The translations under genes and the position numbers were made by a program. A model generated the notes under the pieces. That model was given only the letters and a program-made list of their open reading frames with translations, ran no database searches and was not told where the DNA came from. Below, piece after piece: positions 33,661-41,568 of a stretch of DNA of 64,000 nucleotides. The stretch lies in the NCBI GenBank assembly GCA_003987775.1, contig RXJD01000019.1, positions 44,487 to 108,486 of the forward strand, written 5' to 3'. The first letter of the stretch is position 1; every line of letters starts with the position of its first letter. Origin of the DNA: Mycobacterium sp. (GTDB lineage Bacteria > Actinomycetota > Actinomycetes > Mycobacteriales > Mycobacteriaceae).

Positions 33661-34794
33661 ATGTCGTGGGCACAGCGTGGGCTGGGTATCACCCGAGAAC
33701 TGGGGATGGTGCTGCCGCGGACGGTGGCCGGCTTCAACGAGTCGACCCGGTCGGAGCCCTCGGCCCCGCGGGGTGTCCGCCAGTTCGGCGAAGTATTCCT
33801 CGATGAGCTTGTGCTGACCGGGTTTTCGGTGCTGGGGGGCAGTGCGCCGCGCAACATCCGATCGCTGGACGCCTGCGCGGCCGCAGCTGAGGAGTTGTCG
33901 GCGCTGGGCATCGACGGCGCGCACGCCGAACCGGCTGCGCTGCGGGTGCGGGCGATCAAGCGGCGCAAGATCGCCGGACTGGCCTATGAGCGCTTGTCTT
34001 TCGAGCATGATCCGGCGCTGCCGCCGACGTTGACCGACGAGGGATTCGGCGGCCCGTCGCGGGCCGCGGTGCATCTGTGCCGGCACCGCGATGGTCCGCG
34101 GCCGTGGCTGATCTGGATTCACGGGGCCGGCCAGGGCGGGGCCGAAGACATGCTGATGTCGCGCATCGACCGGATTCACCACGGCCTGGGGTTCAATGTC
34201 GCGATGCCTATCCAGCCCGGCCACGGCAGCCGAAAGGGCTACTGGCCGAGCTATCCGGACATGGACCCGCTGGGCAACGTCGCCGGCATGATGCGGTCGG
34301 TGTCGGAGATCCGGGCGGTGGTGCGCTGGGCCCGGCGGCAAGCCACCGCGGTTGTGGTTGCCGGGGTTTCGATGGGCAGTCCGGTTGCCGCGCTGGTGTC
34401 GCACCTCGAGCGGGAGGTGGACGCCGTGGCGCTGTACACGCCCATCTTGGGGCTCAACGCGATGATCGCGCGACACCTCGGGCGCTCCGGCTCGTCACAC
34501 CGCGAGTACCGGAGGTTGCTGCAGTCCGAGGTGGTCTCCCGGCTCACCACCGTCATCGATCCGCTGATGGCCGACCCGGCACCCCCGCCGCAGCGCCGGC
34601 TGATCGTGGCCGCGCGCCACGACCGGATGGCGATGCTGGAGCCGGCGCTGGTGTTGCAGGACAAGTGGGGCGGTCAACTGCACTGGTACGGCGGCGGCCA
34701 CGTCAGCCATGTCTTCTCCCGCCGCGTGCAGGCCATCTCCGAGCGGTTCCTGCGCGAGGTCAGAGACGACATGTCGCTGCGGACGGCCGATTGA
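33661..34794 (+). CDS. Alpha/beta-hydrolase family protein
   Basis: A 377-residue protein with a large N-terminal region (about 1-150) and a hydrolase core. The core has the oxyanion strand 'PWLIWIHGAGQGGAEDML', a nucleophile elbow GVSMGS, an acid in 'VAARHDRMA' and a His in 'GGGHVSHVFS', so the triad looks intact. I use the ATG at 33661 with GAGGTAGG upstream; an in-frame GTG three codons earlier is possible. Placed directly after the BVMO, it is a good candidate for hydrolysing the lactone or ester that enzyme makes. The next gene begins in the TGATG overlap. Confidence 0.82.
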   Translation: MSWAQRGLGITRELGMVLPRTVAGFNESTRSEPSAPRGVRQFGEVFLDELVLTGFSVLGGSAPRNIRSLDACAAAAEELSALGIDGAHAEPAALRVRAIKRRKIAGLAYERLSFEHDPALPPTLTDEGFGGPSRAAVHLCRHRDGPRPWLIWIHGAGQGGAEDMLMSRIDRIHHGLGFNVAMPIQPGHGSRKGYWPSYPDMDPLGNVAGMMRSVSEIRAVVRWARRQATAVVVAGVSMGSPVAALVSHLEREVDAVALYTPILGLNAMIARHLGRSGSSHREYRRLLQSEVVSRLTTVIDPLMADPAPPPQRRLIVAARHDRMAMLEPALVLQDKWGGQLHWYGGGHVSHVFSRRVQAISERFLREVRDDMSLRTAD

Positions 34795-35171
34795 TGGGGG
34801 CAGTGCGCACCGCGCGCGAGGTGGTGGAGCTTTACAACCTGGTGGTGTGGAACGAGCAGGACCTGCAACTCGCCGACGAGTTGTTCGCCGACAACGTCAT
34901 TCGGCACGGGGTGGGTGCGGCTCAGACCCTGACCCACGCCCAGGCGGTGCAACGCGTCGCCGACATGTGGCAGGTGTGCGAGTCGCTGCACTTCGACCTG
35001 AATATCGTGGTTGCGGGCGACGACGGCGAGCACGTCGCCATCGTCTATGACTCGACGGTCATGGCCGACGGCGGCGTCACCAACGTGGCCAGCATCGAGG
35101 TGTTCCGCGTGGTCGACGGCCGGATCACCGAGGTCTGGAATTGCGGCTATCAGCAAGGGGTTTGGAAGTGA
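34794..35171 (+). CDS. SnoaL/NTF2-like domain protein
   Basis: A 125-residue alpha+beta-cone protein: 'AREVVELYNLVVWNEQDLQLADELFADNVIRHGV', 'HAQAVQRVADMWQVCESLHFDLNIVVAGDDGEHVAIVYDSTV', 'ASIEVFRVVDGRITEVWNCGYQQG'. This is the SnoaL-like polyketide-cyclase/isomerase fold, seen in ketosteroid isomerases and limonene-epoxide hydrolases. It shares one base with the stop of the hydrolase and overlaps the following gene by GTGA. It probably isomerises or hydrates a pathway intermediate. The exact reaction is unknown. Confidence 0.8.
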   Translation: MGAVRTAREVVELYNLVVWNEQDLQLADELFADNVIRHGVGAAQTLTHAQAVQRVADMWQVCESLHFDLNIVVAGDDGEHVAIVYDSTVMADGGVTNVASIEVFRVVDGRITEVWNCGYQQGVWK

Positions 35172-36205
35172 GTGAACGGGTGCTCGACGAACTGGGCTAC
35201 TACCTGCTGGCGGGGGCGGGCGGTGAGGGACCCGCAACGCTGATGGACGAGGCACGACGTGGTGAGGAGCTCGGCTTCGGCACCGCCTTCATCTCCGAAC
35301 GCTGGAACGTCAAGGAGGCCTCCTCGCTGGTAGGAGCGGCGTGCGCGGTGACCAGCCGCATGCAAATTGCCACTGCCGCAACGAATCACAACACGCGTCA
35401 TCCGCTGATCACCGGTTCCTGGGCCACCACCATGCACCGGCTGTCCGGTGGACGATTCACCCTGGGCATCGGTCGCGGTATCGCCGCGATCTACGGGGCG
35501 TTCGGCATTCCGGCGGTGACCACGGCGCAGATGGAGGACTGGGCGCAGGTCATGCGCCGCCTGTGGCACGGCGAGGTGATCTTCAATCACGACGGGCCGA
35601 TGGGTAAGTACCCCATCCTGTTTCTGGACCGCGACTTCGACGAGGACATCCGGTTGGCGCTGGTGGCGTTCGGTCCCAAGACGCTGGCGCTGGGCGGGCG
35701 GGCGTTCGACGACGTCATTCTGCACACCTACTTCACGCCGGAGACGCTGCAGCGCTGTGTTGCCACGGTGAAATCCGCGGCGGAGAAAGCGGGCCGGGAC
35801 CCGGACAGCGTGCGGGTGTGGTCGTGCTTCGCCACCGTCGGGGATCACCTGCCCGAGCCGCTGCGACTGAAGAAGATCGTTGCCCGGCTGGCCACCTATC
35901 TGCAGGGGTACGGCGATCTGATGGTCAAGACCAACAACTGGGATCCTGCTGTGCTGCAACGGTTCCGGGAAGATTCGGTGGTCACCTCGATCGCGGGTGG
36001 GATCGACCACAAGGCGACGCCGGAGCAGATCGAGCACATCGCCACCCTGATCCCCGATGAATGGCTGGAACCGTCGGCGACGGGTTCGCCCGAGCAGTGC
36101 GCCGACCGGATTCGGCGCGAGTTCGACTACGGCGCCGACGCGGTGATTCTGCACGGCGCCACACCCGACGAGCTCGAACCCGTGGTCGCGGCCTACCGCA
36201 CCTAG
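35168..36205 (+). CDS. Luciferase-like (LLM class), probably F420-dependent oxidoreductase
   Basis: A 345-residue TIM-barrel oxidoreductase. It has 'EARRGEELGFGTAFISERWNVKEASSLVGAACAVTSRMQIATAATNHNTRHPLITGSWATTMHRLSGGRFTLGIGRG', the standard LLM core, and the C-terminal 'TGSPEQCADRIRREFDYGADAVILHGATPDELEPVVAAYR'. Mycobacterial members mostly use coenzyme F420; FMN cannot be excluded. The start is a GTG overlapping the SnoaL-like stop (GTGA). It is the last gene of the BVMO operon, with an inverted-repeat element 3 bases behind its stop. It probably oxidises or reduces a ketone, alcohol or enone of the pathway. Confidence 0.87.
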   Translation: MSERVLDELGYYLLAGAGGEGPATLMDEARRGEELGFGTAFISERWNVKEASSLVGAACAVTSRMQIATAATNHNTRHPLITGSWATTMHRLSGGRFTLGIGRGIAAIYGAFGIPAVTTAQMEDWAQVMRRLWHGEVIFNHDGPMGKYPILFLDRDFDEDIRLALVAFGPKTLALGGRAFDDVILHTYFTPETLQRCVATVKSAAEKAGRDPDSVRVWSCFATVGDHLPEPLRLKKIVARLATYLQGYGDLMVKTNNWDPAVLQRFREDSVVTSIAGGIDHKATPEQIEHIATLIPDEWLEPSATGSPEQCADRIRREFDYGADAVILHGATPDELEPVVAAYRT

Positions 36206-36208
36206 CCT

Positions 36209-36270
36209 CGCGAGCAGACGCAAACTCGCGCTGCAGCGCGCTGCAGCGTGCGAGTTTGCGTCTGCTCGCG
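36209..36270. repeat. Intergenic inverted-repeat element (copy c)
   Basis: A 62-base hairpin with almost perfect arms: CGCGAGCAGACGCAAACTCGC pairs with GCGAGTTTGCGTCTGCTCGCG across a CTGCAGCG-repeat loop. It lies directly after the LLM stop and probably ends that operon. This is the best-preserved copy of the element. Confidence 0.8.
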
Positions 36271-36363
36271 CAATGGAATGTCAGGGGCGATCACGGCGCA
36301 GGGGCATGGCCTGACCTCCGGGTGTGGTGGCAGAGGTTCGGTATGACACCGATCACAGGAGGA

Positions 36364-36379
36364 ATACCCCTACGGGTAT
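36364..36379. promoter_or_regulatory. CsoR-type palindrome (TACCC-N4-GGGTA), copy 4
   Basis: ATACCCCTACGGGTAT, with 6-bp arms and 4 central bases, in the 221-base region between the inverted repeat and the small gene at 36492. It matches the copies before mmpS and at the sulfide:quinone oxidoreductase, so this small gene is probably in the same regulon. Confidence 0.65.
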
Positions 36380-36491
36380 AGGTATTACTCTGAGTGGTAG
36401 AAGCAATGACCCATTACCTGACGGCCTCAATTCACAGTGATTGCGCAGGATGATGCCGCGGCGCTGGGTCGTCGAGTGAAGGAACGAACTC

Positions 36492-36731
36492 ATGACCGCA
36501 CATATTCAGGAGGTTGTCTTCAGCACGTCGGCAGCAGTGCCGTTACAGCGCAGAAAGACCACGCCGTCACCTCGTTGGTTAGTCGACAAATCCCGGGTCA
36601 TCGGCGCGTCGATGCGTCGCATCTTCCTAGCGCCGAAACAGGCAGCACTCCCGGCGCGCAAGAAGAGCAAGCCGGAGCGCTACGCGTACCTTGAGCGCTC
36701 GTTGTTGGCCCGTGAGATTCACCGGCTGTGA
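36492..36731 (+). CDS. Unknown 79-residue basic protein under a CsoR-type operator
   Basis: MTAHIQEVVFSTSAAVPLQR and onward: a small protein rich in Arg/Lys ('RRKTTPSPRWLVDKSRVIGASMRRIFLAPKQ', 'PARKKSKPERYAYLERSLLAREIHRL') with no membrane segment and no cysteine. An AAGGA site lies 7 bases before the ATG. I do not recognise a family. The promoter contains a TACCC-N4-GGGTA palindrome 112 bases upstream of the ATG, so it is likely induced with the sulfide and mmpL genes. It lies alone between two catabolic operons. A small effector of metal or persulfide stress is the simplest inference. Confidence 0.55.
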   Translation: MTAHIQEVVFSTSAAVPLQRRKTTPSPRWLVDKSRVIGASMRRIFLAPKQAALPARKKSKPERYAYLERSLLAREIHRL

Positions 36732-36807
36732 GTTCGAGTCGCTGAGAATTGATCCCGTTGCGGCGGAGTTGATGTGAATAAGCCCGCCGGTTTTACCAGG
36801 AGCGTAG

Positions 36808-38304
36808 TCAGGGCAAGATCACGGTGCGGGTCACCGGCTCCGCGGGAATTTGCCGGGCGGACAGCGCGCGTTGCAGCGAGGCCAGCAGCGCATCGCGGGT
36901 CTCCCGCGGATCGATCAGTTCGTCGAAACCGAACCCTTCAGCCGAGCGGAAGGATGCCTGCAGCTCAGCGTCGCGCAGTTTGGCGGTCAGGTCCTCACCG
37001 GCGTGGGAGGCGCGGCTGAGTGCGGCGGCGCTCATCGCACCCATCGTCGCTCCCGGATAGGCGAACGTGGCGGACTGGTGGTCGAAGCCGAGCAGCGACA
37101 TCACCATGGAGCCGAAGCCGTAAGCCTTGCGCAAGGTCAGATGCAACTTGATCGTCGTCGCGGCGGTCTGCGCGGCGAACATCCGCCCGCCGCTGCGCAG
37201 GACACCGCTGCGCTCGGAGCGGCTGCCGGGCAGCATCCCCGGATTGTCGGCCAGGAACACGATGGGCAGATGGAACGAATCGGCGACCAGGATGAAATGC
37301 GCTGCCTTGTCCGCGGCGGCGGCGTCGATCGAACCGGCCAGCACCTGCGGCTGATTGGCGACGACGGCGACGGGATGCCCGCCCAGGTGCGCCAGCGCGC
37401 AGATGATCGCCCTGCCGAACGACGGTTGCACCTCGAACCAGTCGGGGCGGTCGAAGACCACGTCGAGCACCGCGCGCATGTCATAGACGCGACGATTGTC
37501 CCGGGAGACGATGTTCAACAACTCCGGGGTGGGCCGCGGTGCCGTCGTTTCGTCGGCGGGCAGGCCGGGCGGATAGGACCAGGCGCTTGCCGGAAAATAG
37601 GACAAATAACGGCGGATTTCGTCGAGCACCGTCTCGTCGTCCTCGGCGACGTTGTGGATCACCCCGCTGGGCAGTGCGACGTCCGGGCCGCCCAGGTCCT
37701 CCTTCGAAATGTCCTCTCCCGTGGACTCTTTCACCACCGGCGGGCCGGCGGTGAAGATGGTGCCGTGCCGGCTCATGATCCGGAAATCACACACCGGAGC
37801 CACCAGGGCGCCGTGCCCGGCCGAGGGACCCAGCACCGCGGCCACCGTGGGCACCCGCCCCGAACACTGCGTCTGGGCGAGCAGGTCGGTGGGGGTGCGG
37901 CCGTAATGCCCACCGGTGGGCCGAAATCCCGCGCCGTCGAGCAGCATCACCAGTGGGACGCGGTCGCGCACCGCAAGCTCGGCGATCCGGTACCGCTTGG
38001 AATTGCCGCCGGGCCCGATGCTTCCGGCCAGCGTGGTGAAGTCCTCGGCGCCGACCATGACAGGTTTGCCATGGACCAGGCCCGAACCCGTGACGATCGC
38101 GTCGGCGGCGACGTCACCGCCGACCAGGGTGCCGATTTCCCGGAACGTGCCGGCGTCCAGGAGCCGCTCGATGCGGGCCCGCGCGTCCAGTTTGCCTTTG
38201 CCGCGGTGCTTGTCGAGGCGCTCCTGCCCACCCATGCCGCGGGAGTGCCGGCGGCGGCGGTCGAGGTCGTCGAGCGTCTCCTGCCAGTCCTGGGAGTTGG
38301 CCAT
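36808..38304 (-). CDS. Acyl-CoA carboxylase carboxyltransferase (beta) subunit family
   Basis: A 498-residue carboxyltransferase of the AccD/PccB family. The N-terminal half has 'RRRRHSRGMGGQERLDKHRGKGKLDARARIERLLDAGTFREIG'. The acyl-CoA oxyanion loop is 'LDGAGFRPTGGHYGRTPTDLLAQTQCSGRVPTVAAVLGPSAGHGALVAPVCDFRIM', and the carboxybiotin half is 'FLADNPGMLPGSRSERSGVLRSGGRMFAAQTAATTIKLHLTLRKAYGFGSMVM'. I use the ATG at 38304 with a GAGGA site; an upstream GTG at 38355 lacks one. No biotin carboxylase/BCCP gene is nearby, so it must borrow an alpha subunit or act in decarboxylation. Operator site 8 is 77 bases upstream. Confidence 0.87.
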   Translation of the reverse strand: MANSQDWQETLDDLDRRRRHSRGMGGQERLDKHRGKGKLDARARIERLLDAGTFREIGTLVGGDVAADAIVTGSGLVHGKPVMVGAEDFTTLAGSIGPGGNSKRYRIAELAVRDRVPLVMLLDGAGFRPTGGHYGRTPTDLLAQTQCSGRVPTVAAVLGPSAGHGALVAPVCDFRIMSRHGTIFTAGPPVVKESTGEDISKEDLGGPDVALPSGVIHNVAEDDETVLDEIRRYLSYFPASAWSYPPGLPADETTAPRPTPELLNIVSRDNRRVYDMRAVLDVVFDRPDWFEVQPSFGRAIICALAHLGGHPVAVVANQPQVLAGSIDAAAADKAAHFILVADSFHLPIVFLADNPGMLPGSRSERSGVLRSGGRMFAAQTAATTIKLHLTLRKAYGFGSMVMSLLGFDHQSATFAYPGATMGAMSAAALSRASHAGEDLTAKLRDAELQASFRSAEGFGFDELIDPRETRDALLASLQRALSARQIPAEPVTRTVILP

Positions 38305-38380
38305 GCCTTGGTCCTCACTCGCTACCGGGCGGTCGGTTCCTGATGACGTGCTCACTGTAGCGCCGCGCTGACGTTGACCC

Positions 38381-38399
38381 TACCGAATTGCTTACTGTA
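38381..38399. promoter_or_regulatory. Operator-like site 8 of 9, overlapping a likely -10 box
   Basis: TACCGAATTGCTTACTGTA: TACcGAA, 5 bases, TACtGTA. It lies 12 bases before the LLM ATG at 38411. TACTGT at 38393-38398 is well placed as a -10 box, so the transcript would be leaderless or nearly so, and a bound repressor would block the polymerase directly. Confidence 0.62.
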
Positions 38400-38410
38400 G
38401 CTTTCCCACT

Positions 38411-39430
38411 ATGGTGCGTGGGGGCCTCAAGATCGACGGTGGCATACCCAACAGGCTGGACCGAGTGGTCGAGGCGGCCGGTGCTCTGGAACAGCAGGGC
38501 TTCGACGGCGGCTGGACCGCCGAAACCAGCCACGACCCGTTCCTGCCGCTGTTGCTGGCAGCCGAACACACCTCTCGCATCGATCTCGGCACCAACATCG
38601 CGGTGGCCTTCGCCCGCAACCCCATGACCGTCGCCAACCTCGGGTGGGACCTGCAGGAGTACTCGCAGGGCCGGTTCATCATCGGGCTGGGCACCCAGAT
38701 TCAGGCTCACATCGAGAAGCGGTTCAGCATGACGTGGAGCCACCCTGCCCGCCGGATGCGCGAGTTCGTCGAAGCGCTGCACGCGATCTGGTCGGCCTGG
38801 AAGGACGGCACCAAGCTCCGGTTCGAGGGTGACTTCTACACGCACAAGATCATGACGCCGATGTTCACGCCGGAGCCGAACCCGTACCCGCCGCCGAAGA
38901 TTTTTCTCGCGGCGGTCGGTGAGGCGATGACCGAGATGTGCGGTGAGGTGGCCGACGGCCATCTCGGTCACCCGATGGTGTCCAAGCGCTATCTCACCGA
39001 CGTGACCTTGCCCATCCTGCAACGCGGTCTCGAACGGGCGGGCCGGGACCGCAGCGCCTTCGAGGTGTCGGCGGAGGTGATGGTCGCCACCGGCACCAAC
39101 GAGGACGAGCTGAAAGCCGCCATGGCGGCCACCCGAAAACAGATCGCGTTCTACGGGTCCACCCCGGCATACCGCAAGGTGCTCGAACTGCACGGCTGGG
39201 GCGACCTGCACGAGGAACTGCACCGCCTCTCCAAAGAAGGCGAGTGGGATGCCATGGGATCACTGATCGACGACGAGATCCTCGGCACCTTCGCCGTGGT
39301 CGGCCCGGCCGACGACGTCAGCGTTGCGCTGCGTTCCAGGTGCGACGGAGTGGCCGACCGGGTGCTGCCCATCTTCTATGCCGCTTCGCCGGACTGTGTT
39401 CAGCGGGCGCTCAAGGACTTTCGCCGATGA
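38411..39430 (+). CDS. Luciferase-like (LLM class) F420-dependent-type oxidoreductase
   Basis: A 339-residue LLM protein: 'VVEAAGALEQQGFDGGWTAETSHDPFLPLLLAAEHTSRIDLGTNIAVAFARNPMTVANLGWDLQEYSQGRFIIGLGTQIQAHIEKRFSM'. This fits the mycobacterial F420-dependent subgroup, and its length is close to the 340 residues reported for Rv1360. There is no ribosome-binding site before the ATG and a -10-like box lies 13-18 bases upstream, so leaderless translation is likely. It overlaps the P450 by ATGA and opens an operon of LLM, P450, SDR, VOC and SDR. Likely a hydride-transfer step on a pathway ketone or alcohol. Confidence 0.88.
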   Translation: MVRGGLKIDGGIPNRLDRVVEAAGALEQQGFDGGWTAETSHDPFLPLLLAAEHTSRIDLGTNIAVAFARNPMTVANLGWDLQEYSQGRFIIGLGTQIQAHIEKRFSMTWSHPARRMREFVEALHAIWSAWKDGTKLRFEGDFYTHKIMTPMFTPEPNPYPPPKIFLAAVGEAMTEMCGEVADGHLGHPMVSKRYLTDVTLPILQRGLERAGRDRSAFEVSAEVMVATGTNEDELKAAMAATRKQIAFYGSTPAYRKVLELHGWGDLHEELHRLSKEGEWDAMGSLIDDEILGTFAVVGPADDVSVALRSRCDGVADRVLPIFYAASPDCVQRALKDFRR

Positions 39431-40713
39431 GCGCGCCGACCATGGACGAGGCCGCGAGGTTGCTGGCGGATCCGCAGGCCTACACCGATGAAGGGCGGCT
39501 GCACGCGGCGCTCACCCATCTGCGTGCCAGCGCGCCGGTGTGCCGCGTCGACGTACCCGGTTACCGGCCGTTCTGGGCGATCACCAAGTACGCCGACGTG
39601 ATGGATATCGAGCGCAACAACGGGCTGTTCACCAACTGGCCGCGGCCGGTACTGGCGACCATCGAAGGCGACGAGTTGCAGGCGGCCTCGGGGGTGCGCA
39701 CGCTGATCCATCTGGACGATCCGCAGCACCGGGTGGTGCGTGCCATCGGCTCGGACTGGTTCCGGCCCAAAGCGATGCGTGCGCTGAAGATTCGCGTCGA
39801 CGAACTGGCCAGGATCTACGTCGACAAGATGAGAGCAGTCGGTCCGCAGTGCGACTTCGTGCAAGAGGTGGCGGTGAACTTCCCGCTCTACGTGATCATG
39901 TCGCTGCTCGGTATCCCCGAGGCCGACTTCCCCCGCATGCTCAAGCTGACCCAGGAACTGTTCGGCAGCGACGACAGCGAATACAAGCGCGGCACCACGG
40001 CCGAGGACCAGTTGCCCGCGCTGCTGGACATGTTCGGCTATTTCAACGGAGTGACCGCTGCCCGCCGCGAGCACCCGACCGAAGATCTCGCATCCGCGAT
40101 CGCCAACGCCCGCATCGACGGGGAGCCGCTGTCGGATATCGAAACGGTGTCCTACTACCTGATTGTCGCCACCGCCGGACATGATACGACCAGCGCCACC
40201 ATCTCCGGTGGGCTGCACGCGCTGCTGGAAAACCCGGACCAGCTCCGGCGGCTGCAGGACGACCCCGCCCTGATGCCGCGCGCCACCGAGGAGATGATCC
40301 GCTGGGTCACTCCGGTCCGGCATTTCATGCGTACCGCTGCCGCCGACACTGAGGTGCGCGGAGTCCCGATCGCGGCCGGCGAATCGGTGCTGCTGTCCTA
40401 CGTGTCGGCCAACCGCGACGAGGACGTATTCGACGATCCGTTCCGCTTCGATGTCGGGCGCGAGCCCAACAAGCACGTGGCTTTCGGCTACGGAGTGCAT
40501 TTCTGCATGGGAGCGGCGCTCGCCCGAATGGAGGTCGGCAGTTTCTTCGCCGAGCTGCTGCCCCGGCTGACATCCATCGAGCTGGCCGGTGATCCGGAAC
40601 TGGTCGCCGCGACGTTCGTCGGGGGGTCTCAAGCACCTGCCCGTGCGGTATTCGCTGTCCTAGGATGCGATCGATATGACGCCCAAGACGATTGTCATCA
40701 CCGGTGCCAGTGA
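39427..40713 (+). CDS. Cytochrome P450 with a probable frameshift at its 3' end
   Basis: A soluble P450: I-helix AGHDTTSATI, ExxR in EEMIRWVTPVRHFMR, and heme loop FGYGVHFCMGAALARMEV with Cys360. As read, it has 428 residues and its last 30 (after FVGG) are unlike any P450 and run 38 bases into the next gene. If one G is removed from the run of six at 40621-40626, the frame becomes GGLKHLPVRYSLS and stops at 40663. That is the usual P450 C-terminus and leaves a normal 12-base gap before the SDR. So there is either a sequencing error or a true +1 change; the heme domain is intact either way. It oxidises a hydrophobic substrate. Confidence 0.9.
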   Translation: MSAPTMDEAARLLADPQAYTDEGRLHAALTHLRASAPVCRVDVPGYRPFWAITKYADVMDIERNNGLFTNWPRPVLATIEGDELQAASGVRTLIHLDDPQHRVVRAIGSDWFRPKAMRALKIRVDELARIYVDKMRAVGPQCDFVQEVAVNFPLYVIMSLLGIPEADFPRMLKLTQELFGSDDSEYKRGTTAEDQLPALLDMFGYFNGVTAARREHPTEDLASAIANARIDGEPLSDIETVSYYLIVATAGHDTTSATISGGLHALLENPDQLRRLQDDPALMPRATEEMIRWVTPVRHFMRTAAADTEVRGVPIAAGESVLLSYVSANRDEDVFDDPFRFDVGREPNKHVAFGYGVHFCMGAALARMEVGSFFAELLPRLTSIELAGDPELVAATFVGGSQAPARAVFAVLGCDRYDAQDDCHHRCQ

Positions 40714-41503
40714 CGGCATCGGTGCCGCGGCCGCTCGGCAACTCACCCGCGGCGGTGCGAAGGTGGTCGTGGTGGGCCGCTCGCAGCGCAAGACGACTGC
40801 GGTGGCAGAAGAGCTGGGCGCGGACTACTACGTGGCCGATTTCGCCGACCTGTCCCAGGTGCGGGCGCTGGCGGACAAGATCCGCTCGGAGTATCCGCGC
40901 ATCGACGTGCTGGCCAACAACGCAGGCGGTATGTGCCGGGAACCCGAGATGACCGCCGACGGGCTGGAGAAGACGTATCAGGTCAACTATCTGGCGCCCT
41001 TCCTGCTCACCACAGAGCTGCTGGACACGCTCGTCGACTCGCGTGCGACCGTCGTCAACACCACCAGCTCGTCGCAGCGGTTGCTACCCAAGGTCACGAT
41101 CACCGATTTCGAGCACACCGCGCGGCGCCGGCCCGGCATCGCCTATGCACTGACCAAACTGGCAATCGTGTTGTTCACCAAGGAATTACACCGCCGCTAT
41201 CGGGAAATATCGGCGGCGACTTTTCATCCGGGCTACGTCAACTCCAACTTCGGTGAAGCCTCGGGCTCGCGGTTGCTGCACTTCATGAAGAACTACGTCC
41301 CGGTGACGGCCCGGTTCACCGCCACCGCGGACGAGGGGGCCGAACAACTGGTCTGGCTGGCCTCTGCTACCCCCGGGGTCGACTGGCAACCGGGCGAGTA
41401 CTACTCGCGGCACAAAGTCTCGAAGGCCAACCGCGCGGCCTACGATCCCGTGCTGGCCGGCGAACTCTGGGATCGCACGGTTGCCGCACTGGCGCGGACC
41501 TAG
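40676..41503 (+). CDS. Short-chain dehydrogenase/reductase (SDR)
   Basis: A 275-residue classical-type SDR. The cofactor motif is TGASDGIGAA at about residues 8-17, NNAGG follows, the catalytic Ser lies in VNTTSSSQR, and the YxxxK is YALTK. It resembles the retinol-dehydrogenase/WWOX-like SDR branch ('EKTYQVNYLAPFLLT'). It acts on an alcohol/ketone pair with NAD(P). It follows the P450 in the LLM-P450-SDR operon, a usual order for oxidising a fresh hydroxyl group to a ketone. Confidence 0.9.
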   Translation: MTPKTIVITGASDGIGAAAARQLTRGGAKVVVVGRSQRKTTAVAEELGADYYVADFADLSQVRALADKIRSEYPRIDVLANNAGGMCREPEMTADGLEKTYQVNYLAPFLLTTELLDTLVDSRATVVNTTSSSQRLLPKVTITDFEHTARRRPGIAYALTKLAIVLFTKELHRRYREISAATFHPGYVNSNFGEASGSRLLHFMKNYVPVTARFTATADEGAEQLVWLASATPGVDWQPGEYYSRHKVSKANRAAYDPVLAGELWDRTVAALART

Positions 41504-41568
41504 CCGGGGTCGCTGTCCGGCCTGCTGCCGGCGCGGTAATACTGGATGCGCTACCGGAAGGGGACTTC

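Noticed and set aside
36407-36454. A 15-codon frame (MTHYLTASIHSDCAG) after the fourth CsoR-type palindrome
   Set aside because: Too short, with a weak ribosome-binding site; no support beyond position.
36761-36789. A CGGCGG/CCGCCG hairpin between converging genes
   Set aside because: Short stem and a 17-base loop; terminator function possible but not distinguishable from chance in GC-rich DNA.
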